Positions 36,545 to 48,340 of a DNA stretch of 64,000 nt are shown piece after piece (within the stretch, counting starts at the first letter, position 1; each line of letters begins with the position of its first letter). The DNA is from Orobanche coerulescens. Its lineage: Eukaryota > Streptophyta > Magnoliopsida > Lamiales > Orobanchaceae. The notes beneath the pieces were generated by a model, which saw nothing but the letters and a program-made list of their open reading frames with translations, had not been told where the DNA came from and made no database searches. The stretch spans positions 172,970,501-173,034,500 of the forward strand of contig CM065809.1 in the NCBI GenBank assembly GCA_033398695.1, in the 5' to 3' direction. A program made the translations under genes and the position numbers.

Positions 36545-37630
36545 CTACGAACTCATAATGTCCGTATCTCGTCCGAAAAGTCGCTGCACATCGGACTCTC
36601 TCACCCGGAGCTGATAGTACCCCGATTTCAAATCAATCTTCGAGAATACTGTAGCTCCCTGCAACTGGTCGAACAAGTCATCAATTCTCGGCAAAGGATA
36701 CTTGTTCTTGATGGTCACCTTGTTTAGTTCGCGATAGTCGATACACAAACGTAGTGAACCATCCTTCTTCCACACAAACAGGACCGGTGCGCCCCATGGC
36801 GAGGCGCTCGGTCGAACATACCCCGACTCAAGAAGCTCACTCAACTGCTTCTTCAACTCGGACATCTCTGATGGTGCCATACGATACGGCGCCTTCGAAA
36901 TAGGAGTCGCGCCCGGCTCTAACTCTATAGCAAACTCGACCTCACGATCCGGTGGCAATCCCGGTAACTCGTCAAGAAATACATCAGGAAATTCATTAAC
37001 GATTGGAATTGAAGACAGCTCAACTCCACTACTCTCTGCCTTCAAGGCGTAGCACCAATAACCAGTACACCCCTTTCGCAGGAGTCTCATTGCCTTCAAG
37101 GCATTAATAATGAACTTCTGGTTTCCCCTCTTTCGCCCCGCGAAAGAGTGCTCGGTGCCGTCCTCGGCTAACATAGTGATGATTCTCGTGCGGTAGTTCA
37201 TGATCGCACCATGCCTCTCGAGCCAATCATCCCCAAGAATCAAATCTTCACCCTCGATACCCACAACAATAAGATTAGAGGGCCAAGTCTTCTCACAAAT
37301 AAGCACAGAACAGTCTCGAACCTCCTGATCGCCAACGATCCTATCACCGCTAGGAAGCTTAACGATGAAGGGTTCACAAGGCATCAAACAGTCGAGACTC
37401 AAACGGCGCACACAATCCCAAGATATAAACGAATACGTAGCACCGGAATCGAAAAGCACACTGACAGGATGAGAAAGAATATGAACGGTACCTGTCGCCA
37501 CAGTAGCTGCTGGGTCATCGGCCTTCCGCATCTCATAAACCCGCGGATGGGCGGAGCCGACACTAGAAGCTCCTCCGCGGTCCGACTCGACCTCTCCCTC
37601 GACTGGCACTCGGTGGGGACTGAGAAGCAA
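36545..37630 (-). pseudogene. Gypsy-2 protease and first half of reverse transcriptase
   Basis: The frame holds the retropepsin active site ([13 protein letters not shown]), the [11 protein letters not shown] block, then the reverse transcriptase fingers ([35 protein letters not shown]) and the first palm aspartate block ([15 protein letters not shown]). It ends by frameshift before the MPFGLTNAP block. It overlaps the zinc-knuckle frame at 37563-37814. Confidence 0.93.
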
Positions 37631-38737
37631 ACGACCCTTGATTCACACTCGGTTCCCTAGGCGCCGGAGTGGAAGTCCGGGCACCCACGATTCTCTCCCT
37701 CTCGGCACAGAAAGCCACCTTGTGGCCCGGTTGGCCACACTGATTACATGTAAACAAAGGACTCGGACAATTACGACTGATGTGGCCTGGCTGGCCACAG
37801 TTAAAACATTTCACTTCCCGAGAAGGGGCACTGGCAGCCCTGCGGGGAATCCAGTAGATCGAGTTGGGCCACCACCAGCGGAAAAATTAGCAGACTGGAA
37901 TTTCTGCTGACCCCCACCTTTGTGGCCCGAAAAATTTCTGGCGGACTTCTACTTCTTGCTCTCGCGGTCCGCCTCACTCGCCGTCACAGACATATCGTAA
38001 GCAAGGGCCCTACTCTGGTAATCCTTCAAGGTAGTACAGACGAGCCCCGACATATAGTCCCGAATCGACAACTTCATCCGTCTGGAGAAATGGAAAATTT
38101 TGTCGCTCTCGTCGACAACTTGGGTCTTCACATAACCCAACTCCTTGTTAAAATCAGCAATAGCTTGAGATACGGGGATATCCCGCGGTTGAGCATCATA
38201 AAAAGCATGTACCCGAGCCTGTCTGACCGGCCACGGGCAATATTCAGTCTCCATCAATTCTTGAAACTCACCACGAAGCAGATGATCTTTGGGCCCAACG
38301 GCCTCCCACCACCCGTAGCGTCCCCGTGAGAAAGTATTGAGCAATAGGGACTTTACGGTCCCTGGACGCTTAGTGGCAACGAAGACCTTAGATATCTCCT
38401 TGATCCACCCTTCCCAGCCAATCAGGTCTGAAGCTCCCGAAAACTGAGGAGGATGCATCTTGATAACATCTTGGAGCCAACGATCCGCTCCGCCCCGATT
38501 AGCGTGGGCCTGACCCGGGTTCTGAACCGCCTGAGCTATCGCCGCCATTTAGTTCACCATTTGCTGCATAACGGCCGCAATACCAAGGTCGGCACGCTCT
38601 TGAGAAGAAGCATGGCTATGACGGTCGCCGGTACTGCCGGCTCCCGAAGACTGCGACGTGGCCGTCCCACCGGCTGCCCCACGTCCTCGGCCGCGTCCAC
38701 GACCACGTCCACGACCACGGCCTCTTCCAGCATCCAT
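37563..38737 (-). pseudogene. Gypsy-2 gag
   Basis: Gag starts at the ATG at 38737 with a Gly/Arg repeat tract. It continues through an in-frame TAA at 38549-38551 into the gag core (WLQDVIKMHPPQFSGASD, VHAFYDAQPRDIPVSQAI), then a TAG at 37949-37951, and then two zinc knuckles (CFNCGQPGHISRNC and CNQCGQPGHKVAFC). Gag packages the RNA. At 37949 the sense strand changes CAG to TAG, and the other half of the protein stays in frame across the stop. Confidence 0.9.
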
Positions 38738-38950
38738 ACTGATGTTAAATAAGTAGCAAAAGCCATACGATGGTAAGCACAAGAAAAGAACAATCACAAA
38801 TCGAGAATTAAAGATGCGATACAAGGGAATAAGTAATAGAGGAAGGAAAACTTACGGACACTGGTAGTACCGGAATCATGGCAGCGTGACGATGATATGC
38901 AAAACAAAACACCACAAGACCCAATAAACCGACAAGCCTAGGTATCCATA

Positions 38951-38975
38951 AACCTAGAGCTCTGATACCATTTTC
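38951..38975 (-). promoter_or_regulatory. Gypsy-2 primer-binding site
   Basis: The minus strand reads TGGTATCAGAGCTC five bases inside the right LTR, a perfect match in its first twelve bases to the initiator tRNA-Met type site. Confidence 0.88.
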
Positions 38976-41081
38976 TGTAACACCCTCAAGATATTCGAGG
39001 TATATTACAGTGCCGTGAATCCCTATGTGGGACCCACCAGGCTGAACAGCATCATACTCATCGACTCACAAAAACGACAAAACAACACCTCGTCATAAAG
39101 ACGCAAAATAGAATAATCCACCCGGTTCAACCGGTCAACATAACATCATCATCCAACACAACATAATAGGCAACAATACAATCCGGACGAACAAGAACCC
39201 TTAAGTACTCGAGTACAACTATTAGTTCAAAAACCACAAAAGATGAAAAGATAAAAGACACTAAAACGTCACTTATGCACAATCATCACGCACGGCCATC
39301 ATCCGTGTATCTTGGTCAGCCCGCTCATCTCGATGAACCTGACCTGAAATTCATAAAACGAATTTCCCCAAAATGGGTCCCCAGAGGGGTTAGCAATTAC
39401 GCTAGTACAAGTAACCAGATGAACGACTTACATCTTACACATATAGTATATACATGCAATCAAGAAAACATAGTTCCAAAACACTCATTTCTGGAAATGC
39501 CAATATCAAATCACATTTGTAAAATACACCACAATTAACCATGGACCCACCCCTCTGTGGACCCCTACCGAGACCCCGTCGGATCTAACCCGTAGTAGTT
39601 AAAAGCAAGCTCGCGGATCCACCCCTCCGTGGACCCCTATCGAGACCCCGTCGGGTCTAACCCATAGTGAGCATACACACACACACAATTCTCATGCAAT
39701 ACTACTATGTTAAGATTGTAAGTTCATAAGGGTACTTGCCTCGATTAATAGACGGTGACACGAACGGAACGGAAGAATCAAGCACGACCGCGAGGAACCG
39801 ACGAATGAACCTAACGATTCGAATAACACAATCACAACCACTCCTAAACGATTACGGAAATGGAATACACCCGAAAACCCGCCTACAATTCATGTATATT
39901 CGTACAAAAATAACAACGAGGGCGGACCACACCCAAACCCTCTCGATTTCGCAAAACCATGAAAATATACCATGAATCCGTAGGAAAACTAATTATACCA
40001 ACAAGATTAATCATATTCATCATGAATCTACCAACAAAACGGAACGGATAGGAAGAAAATCCCAAAATCCCCAAATCACCCAAAAGTAGGGTTCTAAGAG
40101 ATTTACCGTGGATTAGGATGAAAGATTTGTGTTGATGTTGTTATAATACTCCAAGAAATCAAGAAAGATGTTGGATGAGATGATTGGAGGAAGAAATCGC
40201 CAAGGAAATCGCCCCGGAATCGCCTTCGCCGCGGAGAGAGGAAGAAATGAGAATTAATACGCTCATCTCGGTCAACTCCCTGGTTTATATAACCAGGGAG
40301 TGTTAGCGCGCGCTAATCCTCAAGGTTAGCGTGCGCTAACGGGATAAAATATAGACTAAACAGTTAGTGTCTGTCCAGTCCAGTAGCCAGACCTCTGGCC
40401 GTTAGCGTGCGCTACTCCAAATGTAGCGTGCGCTAATAACCTATCGGTAGCGCGCGCTATCGACCAATAGCGTGCGCTACCTGGACATCAGTCGAGTCCA
40501 GTGACAGACTGTCCAGAACCCACCTGATCCGTTAGCGTACGCTACCATACAAGCGTAGCGTGCGCTAACTAGCACCTGATCGAGTTCAGTAGTAAATTGT
40601 CCAGTACTGGACACTCACGCTAGCGCACGCTACCGGGTATCATCAGCGTGCGCTAGCCTCCCGACCTTAGCGTGCGCTAGTCTGCGTAGCGTACGCTAAT
40701 ACGCCAATCCAGAAGGCTGGAAAATAGCACTGCCACTCCCAGGGCTTGCTCCCTAGCGCGCGCTACGAATCAGTCGTAGCGTGCGCTACTAAGGGGCCCC
40801 TAGCGCGCGCTATGCAGAACAGATAGCGTGCGCTAGGTTACGAAATATAAACGGTTCACAACATCGGAATATGAACGAAACATCAAGCGGCACACCTCAA
40901 AGCGCATCAAAACATAGAATGGATCCACGGCAACCCCGAAACAGCGGTTCCGCACAACAATAACGAGTCTCAGATCAATAGATGACGGGAAAGATACACT
41001 GTAAGGTACATGAGGGTCACTACGACCGAGAAATACACCGAAAAGGAAAAATACAGGGGAAAGAAAAATGCGGATATTACA
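38976..41081 (-). repeat. Gypsy-2 LTR, right copy (5' LTR of the element)
   Basis: Same length as the left copy. It contains the palindromic core promoter (40276-40300) and the TAGCGCGCGCTA array (40301-40836). In at least two units where the left copy has C/T decay (near 33540-33570), this copy keeps the intact palindrome. Confidence 0.96.
40301..40836. repeat. TAGCGCGCGCTA palindrome array, Gypsy-2 right LTR
   Basis: Sixteen units in the same order and spacing as the left LTR. Confidence 0.95.
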
Positions 41082-41705
41082 ATTTTTGTACAGAAGCATC
41101 TTGTAGGCAATTTAATGTGATATCTGAATCATAAAATTGAGGGATTATTTACTCTTTGAAACTTTTTTGGGTTATTTTGTAATTACCCAAATTTTTGGGG
41201 TAGATTACTTTATCATTGTCATGGTCATGGTCATAGGAAGTATAGTGAAGCATCTTGTACAGAAGGATGAACTACGTCCCAGGTGTCAATCTGTCTGGAC
41301 ACTCTAACGGCTCAGTGGCAAGCCAACTTACTCTTGAACATTTCGTTTCTTGTCAGTGTTTATTGTTATCGCTTTTTGATGGGTAAACGCAAGAATCTTC
41401 CAGCGGAAGTCTTTTGTTTGTGATGTGTCAAACTAATGAGAATCTTGAATTATCTCTACCTCACCTCATCCTTCCTGTACTTGAGAAAAATCTGTCCAGT
41501 TTAGAATCAAACGGCAGTTACATAATATGCTTAAAATAATATGCTTGAGTTCTATTATTATCTTGGTTCTGATTAATGTTGTTTAGGTAGGGTAATATGT
41601 TTGGGTGCTACTGATGTTTTGTGTTTCTGGTCAAATATTTTAACATTTTTTATGTTCTTCTAAGGCACTGTTTGGTTTGACATAATATTGAACAATTGAT
41701 TGCAG
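41082..41705 (+). other. Remaining part of the CACTA accessory-gene intron
   Basis: It resumes the intron repeats seen before 21659 and ends with a splice acceptor (TTGCAG at 41700-41705) before the last coding exon. Confidence 0.65.
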
Positions 41706-41828
41706 GTACCGCAACCAATTTCTGACGAACATAATGAGAAGCCAAAATCTAAGAAGATAAAAAAGAATTACACAACTATTAACGATATACTGAGGCCGAA
41801 GCATACGAGGAGTAGCTTTAATAAGTAG

Positions 41829-44043
41829 AAATATTGTTTTAGAGAATTAGTGATGGTGGATTTACCACTGATGTTCTTATACAATATTCATAGATTTATC
41901 ACTGATTATTATTAATATTAATTTGATGTTTCTGATTTGATTGTTATTTTAGATTTTTTTAATTTTTAACCATTTTTGTACCCTATTAGAATGTGGTTAA
42001 AAGGTAATTAATAGCCACATTTATTACGAAACTTGTGTAGCCATAAGTAATTTTTGGTCTCGGTTTTTTATCCAATATGATCAATAGATAATCAACAAAG
42101 ATTTTTTACAATTTAGCATAACCAGATGTCATGCACTTGCCACAGTTAATATGAAATTTTTGTGATCAAAAGATACTTAATAGCCACGGTTACAATTTCA
42201 CGTAACCATATAGCATGCATTAGCCACGATTTTTATTATTTTGTGTGACAAAAAAGATAACAAATAGTCACAGTTTTTAAAAATTAAGTGTAACTATATG
42301 TCATGAATTAGTCACGATTAATATAAAATTTGTGTATCTATAAGTATAGCAAAAACAACGGTTAAATTAAATAAATGTGGTTAAAAATAATTAATAGCCA
42401 CAATTCTAAAAATTAAGTGTGACCAATGTCATGCATATCTGCCATATTTATTAAGCAGTTTTAGTGGCCATAAGTAGTTTATGACCACGGTTCGTCATTC
42501 AATGTGACTAAAAGATAAGCAATAAGCTACGACTTTTTCAATTTAGCGTAATCATATGTCATGCATTTGCTACAATAAATTCAAAATTTGTATGGTCATA
42601 AGTTGTTTATGGTCACAGTTTTCTAAAATTTTGTGTAATCAAATGTTATGAATTGACCACGTCTAATCAAATTTTCATGGTCATAAGTAGTTTATGGCAA
42701 CAATCCGAATTATTTCATGTGGCCATAATTTAACTAAAGACCACGAATCTTATTTCCGTGTTACTAAAAGGTAGCTAATGGCCACTGTTTTAAAAAAATA
42801 GCGTAACCAGTTGTCATGCACTTGCCACAGTTAATATGAAATTTGTGTGATCAAAAGATATTCAATAGCCACAATTGTTACAATTTCGCGTAACCATGTA
42901 GCATGCATTAGCCACGATTTTTATTATTTTGTGTGACAAAAAATAACCAATGGTCACAATTTTTAAAAATTAAATGTAACTATATGTCATGAATTAGTCA
43001 CGATTAATATAAAATTTATGTATCTATAAGTATAGCAAAGACAACAGTTAAATTAAATAAATATGGTTAAAAAATAATTAATAACCACAATTCTAAAAAA
43101 TAAGTGTGACCAATATCATGTATTTGGCACAGTTATTATGCCGTTTTAGTGGCCATAAGTACTTTATGACCACGGTTCGTCATTCAATGTGACTAAAAGA
43201 TAAGCAATAAGCCACGAATTTTTCAATTTAGCGTAATCATATGCCATTCATTTGCTACAATTAATACGAAATTTGTATGGTCATAAGTTGTTTATGGTCA
43301 CAGTTTTCTAAAATTTTGTGTAAGCAAATGTTATGCATTGACCACGTCTAATCAAATTTTCATGGTCATAAGTAGTTTATGGCTACAGTCCGAATTATTT
43401 CGTGTTGCCATAATTTAACTAAAGGCCATAAATCTTATTTTCGTGTTACTAAAAGGTAACTAATTGCCACTGTTTTAAAAAATAGTGTAACCACATGTCA
43501 TGCATTAACCGCAGTTGATATGAACTTTACGTGGTCATAAGTAGTTTATGGTCACAATTTTGGTTAATCTGCGTCACCATAAGATAACCAATAGCCACAA
43601 TTTTAACTATTTAGTAGAACCATATATCATGCATTTACCACGGTTAATATGTAATTTGTGTGCCCATAAGTCATTTACGACCACTGTTTTGGTCGTTCCG
43701 TGTACCAAAAGGTAGTCAATAGCCATGGTTTTAACAATTTAGCGTGACCAAATGTCATTCATTTTTCACGGTTAATATTAAATACTTGAGGCCATAAGTA
43801 GGTTCTGGCCACAGTTTTAGGAAAATGTTTAAATATCAATAAAAATTTGATATACTTATAGCCACGGTTTTTTATCTTTGGCTACAGTTTTTCATGTAAT
43901 ATAGTCACATAATTTAAATGTAGTCGTAAGGGTGTCAAAAATCACAGGAGGATAGGCTACGGTTTTGGTGAAGAAAATAACCGTGGCTAAAGACCTACGG
44001 CCACAGTTTTTAATCGTGGCCTATGTGACATTTTGTACTAGTG
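41829..44043. repeat. CACTA right subterminal repeat region and terminus
   Basis: The region is built from variants of GCCACGGTT, GTCATGCATTTGCCACAG, GGTCATAAGTAGTTTATGG and related words in one main orientation. A 685-bp block is tandemly duplicated (start near 42127 and again near 42812). Such motifs are binding sites of the TNPA-type protein in characterised CACTA elements. The sequence ends at the CACTAGTA terminus at 44043. Confidence 0.9.
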
Positions 44044-45050
44044 TAATGACACATGTGTATGGGCTTAAAGCCCACACGCGCGCACACGCCCGCGCCGCCG
44101 CCGCCGCCCGCCCGCCTCGGCTGCGGCCGCGGCCGCAGCCGCGAGCCGCGTGCCGTGGACCTTGGACCTTGGCCTTGGCCTTGACCTTGACCTTGGACTT
44201 GGATCTTGGATCTTGGATCTTGACAATTGGTCTTTGGGCTGGTCTTTGGGCCTGTTCGTGGGCTTGGCCGTGAGCTAGGCCTTGGGCTAGCTTAAAGAAT
44301 TTTTTGGACATGCTCAACAACGTAGTTGGGCTCGTATATGCACATAAGGATGTGCATCCGGACTGTTCAAACTCAGCCAAAAACGGGCAGTAACCTCCCA
44401 GGTATTATGAGGAGGTGTTAAGGCTGCCTGTTCAAATTCAAAACGAGCAGTAACCACTGCCTTGAATTGTGTAACTCCTGTGTTCAATGCAGGCATGAAT
44501 GCCTGCATTATGACAACTTTAAGGACTGTGTTTAAAACTCCCTGCAGGTGAGATGGCCTATAAATAGGCATACATCCCTCTGCATTAGTATATGCAATTT
44601 TCGAACTCAGTATAAACATAAAGTTTTCATCATTCTCTGCATATCATAAGTCGGAGCTTTGTCCTCACCTCTTCCAGTTCGTCGGAGCTCTCCAGTTTGC
44701 GGTGTTGCTACTGTAGAGACGTAAAGTCGTTGACCTTTGGAGACGAGCCGCCAATCCGTGAACACTACCGGGGCGTTTCTCGTCTTGCGGGCAGAAGGCA
44801 TCTTCGGGCGACTTCTACCACAGTCTAGTTTCGTTTATTGTTTATTGTTGTTTCGATTATCTTCTTGTATTTCTAATTTGTTTCTGGTTAGTGCAGATTC
44901 AGTTTCGTTTTTCATTGTATTTTTTAATTCCGCCTCGAGTCCTGTATTTTCAGTTTTTTCGAGTTGTAATTGTAGTTTCCAGTTGTAATTTAATTTCCGC
45001 CCAGCAAGTTTGTAACACAGCTCTATACAACAGTAAGAAGCCTTAAAAGA
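44044..45050 (+). promoter_or_regulatory. LTR-like or promoter-like stretch, family unresolved
   Basis: It begins with GGGCTTAAAGCCC and a CpG-rich GCC repeat (about 44075-44150), then a CTTGGA/CTTGGC hexanucleotide run (44158-44222). A TATA box with good context (GGCCTATAAATAGGC, 44550-44564) is followed by leader-like sequence and T-rich sequence. The layout resembles a copia-type LTR, possibly solo, but no clean TG...CA limits or target duplication were found. Confidence 0.35.
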
Positions 45051-45269
45051 TGGTAAATTTGGGAATGCTGATGATACGATGGAGCATAAGAAGGCACAAC
45101 TTAATTGTTCCAGAAGAAAAAAGAGAAAAAGGTAGAGTCGGATTCTTAGTGTACTTTTTATAGAATAAAATAGGTCGTATTCGTCTTGGCCGTCATGGAG
45201 AAATCAATGTTCAAGACCTTCACGTTATTTTACTTTTCTCTTTTACTTGCCTTTCTCGATATTATATAG

Positions 45270-46345
<1,076 letters not shown>

Positions 46346-46502
46346 CACCAGTCCACAGGCAGCAGCACCAAAGTAGGATGCAAAGTCCAATTGTAATCGA
46401 ACTGAAGCATTCTTTTTGGAGGGTGGGGTGGGAATAAACGAAAGTAACTAGACTGTACTCCATAGAAAGTACAGCGAAAATAAATGTGTCGGTTGTTGCT
46501 GG

Positions 46503-47017
46503 TAGGGCCGTTAGCGGTCCAAGTATACTCGAGAATCGCCCGAGAACCGTCCGATAATACCCGGGACCGATACTCACCCGAAACATTAGCGGTCCGGATA
46601 CTGGTACAGAAGTTAGAACCGAAACCGATAAGGACCGAAATCGTTACCCGGTAAAAAAACCGGTAATTTTTCATAAACATACATTTTACAAAATATTGTA
46701 TAAGGTATTAATACATATAGAAAAAATAAGTTTAAAAGACCTTATCTCTTAATTTCCTTATCATACATTTGAAAACCCCCTCAATTTTTATCTCGATTAT
46801 GAGGTTTTGGTGATTAGGTTTTTAACGATCCAAGATACCCGAAAACCCGCCCGTAATACCTGAGACCGATACTCACCCGAAACGTTAGCGGTGCGGATAC
46901 AAGTATTGAAGTTGGGACCCGAAACCGATAAGGACCGGAACCGGTAATACTCAATACCTTAATGATCCAGACCCGGGAAGACAATACCCGGATCGAACCG
47001 GACCGAGAACAGCCCTA
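46503..47017. mobile_element. hAT-type MITE with perfect 8-bp target duplication
   Basis: Termini TAGGGCCGTTAGCGGTCC and, on the other strand, TAGGGCTGTTCTCGGTCC form inverted repeats. The element is flanked on both sides by GTTGCTGG (46495-46502 and 47018-47025). It is 515 bp and non-coding, with repeated ACCGATA/GGACCG words that let it fold. It inserted downstream of the ABCC fragment. Confidence 0.88.
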
Positions 47018-47189
47018 GTTGCTGGCTTAGTTTCAGACATGCATGCACGTTAGAAGGAAGCCTTTGGGTCGAACTTCAATATCAAGATAAATCCTTAATA
47101 TTATGGGGGAATTGGAGTTTGAAATAAAGAAAGAAAAAATAAATGGGAAATTTCGGAGGCCCAAGGATCCACCGTCTTTGGGTTATACC

Positions 47190-48340
47190 CAGGATCGGTC
47201 CTGAGTTTTCGGATATTCTGGGCGAGGCGATAGAAAAATGCCCCTCGTAAGCGAACAACGCACTATTTTTTAGAAATTTATAACCTCGGCATGTTACGGC
47301 GCTCATCCTCACATCAATTTTTCATTAGTAAATAAAATATTACGTATAAGATATAAACTTCGAATTGCAATTTCAAAATACAACACTTAAAACGATGCTA
47401 TCGTTTGTATCTTGAGAAAAAACCATCGATTATCTCATCATAATAAACATTCGCTAAAATAATATTATCATATCATGAAAAACAAATATCATAATCAACC
47501 ATAAATGAAAATAAATCTTATGAATTTCTAACACTATAAAATTAATAACATAGTCAGCACATACTCTAAGATATTAATATGTAATGTAATGAACTAGTAC
47601 GATTGAGTTTTTCTACATCTTTTATCCATATTATACATGAGAATAATGGTGAATTCATATATTCTACGAGTACTTTGCAAAGAATTATTTTTTGTACAAG
47701 TAAAGAAGCACACAACTCAAGAAGCAGACAAGTGAAATTTTGGAAAAAAATAAAAGTACAAACAAATACTCCCTCTATGCACGAAAATGTGTCCAAATTT
47801 TGACTTTTTCGGGTCAAAATTTATAAACTTTGACCAAAAAGTTGCCATTTATATATAAAATTTTATAGAAAATTTAAAATATTTTAAAAATACACATTAC
47901 GACAAATGTAATCAAATGCTTACATTATTATAATTTTTTATATATTGGTTGTAATATGTGGTCAAAGTTTATAAATTTTGACTGGAAAAAGTCAAAAATT
48001 GGACACATTTTCGTGGATGGAGGGAGTACGTTTTATTAAAATAATCTTTAAACAAACTTTATTTCTATTGGTTACATGTTAACCTCCTTACCCACATGAG
48101 TAATCCTACACAACACCTTACATAAATATTATTTTTTTGTTTTGTCTTTCTCTTTCCTTAATGTATCATCTTCTTCTTCACCATTATATCTTTTTCCTCC
48201 ACTCTTATCGGAAAAAAATCTAAAATCTACTCTTTCATATTTTGTTTCAACCCAATATACATGAACCTAAAATTTGATGCCCCCAAAAGTTTGCTGCCCT
48301 GGGCGGTCGCCCACCTCGCCCGGTACCAGGGCCGGCCATG
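47190..48340. mobile_element. Older hAT-like non-autonomous element
   Basis: The left end CAGGATCGGTCCTGAG and the right end read in reverse (CATGGCCGGCCCTGG) are decayed versions of one terminal repeat. The flanking octamers GTTATACC and GTTATAAA match in six of eight positions. No transposase is present. A Stowaway MITE lies inside. The 1.15 kb is otherwise AT-rich. Confidence 0.6.
47769..48026. mobile_element. Stowaway-type MITE (Tc1/mariner)
   Basis: Inverted repeats CTCCCTCTATGCACGAAAAT and, from the other end, CTCCCTCCATCCACGAAAAT, with TA on both sides (47767-47768 and 48027-48028). At 258 bp and AT-rich, it matches the Stowaway signature CTCCCTCC. The arms continue with GTGTCCAA, so the whole element folds into a long hairpin. 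Confidence 0.93.

Larger units (their letters stand above)
31981..41081 (-). mobile_element. Gypsy-2: chromodomain-type (Tekay/Del-like) Ty3/gypsy LTR retrotransposon
   Basis: LTRs at 31981-34086 and 38976-41081 are both exactly 2106 bp, and the element is flanked by ATTTT on each side (31976-31980 and 41082-41086). It is on the minus strand, with primer site at 38951-38970 and polypurine tract at about 34087-34098. Gag, protease, reverse transcriptase, RNase H, integrase and chromodomain are all recognisable with few breaks. By eye the LTRs differ at about 1-2% of sites, mainly C/T changes, so the insertion looks recent. It lies in the last intron of the CACTA accessory gene. Confidence 0.96.
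9139..41828 (+). pseudogene. CACTA accessory gene (plant transposase, En/Spm PF03004 type), split by nested insertions
   Basis: Coding blocks with consistent GT/AG borders can be followed at 9139-9283, 9625-9937, 10039-10254, 10343-10435, 10669-10791, 10873-10978 continuing at 20161-20447, 20601-20827, 20906-21154 and 41706-41828 (stop TAG). Diagnostic text includes GRVTGKYRSEFASFLGDLVR, MKWKKVTKEVKDKLW, RQYRAYVNQEHWDEFVNCRL, a charged coiled-coil segment (QLDNERRERELKNEEVKDL) and HPDLRNIVAHGTIYY. The family is thought to be the TNPA-like partner that binds CACTA ends. Gypsy-1 lies inside the sixth block. The N3 array and Gypsy-2 enlarge the last intron to 20.5 kb. One-base frame changes near 9650 and near 20790 also break it as assembled; these may be mutations or consensus errors. 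Confidence 0.8.
1..44043. mobile_element. Giant CACTA (En/Spm) DNA transposon, right end present, left end outside window
   Basis: The right terminus at 44043 reads, on the minus strand, CACTAGTACAAAATGTCAC, the CACTA signature. It is backed by about 2.2 kb of subterminal repeats carrying the motif AGCCACGGTT. A TNP2-type transposase relic (259-2716, minus) and a plant En/Spm accessory gene (9139-41828, plus) lie inside, arranged divergently. About 28.6 kb is later LTR-retrotransposon DNA, so the visible element would be about 15 kb without it. The matching left CACTA end is not in the window and must lie left of position 1. The 3-bp target duplication would be TAA (44044-44046) but cannot be confirmed without the left end. 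Both genes carry frame breaks, so the copy is probably not autonomous as assembled. Confidence 0.85.

Noticed and set aside
44021..44380. Antisense frame with Gln/Ala/Arg/Lys repeats
   Set aside because: It is a translation of the CTTGGA hexanucleotide and GCC repeats.
44050..45030. Solo LTR with exact limits
   Set aside because: Candidate TG and CA ends could be chosen, but no pair gave a matching 5-bp duplication.
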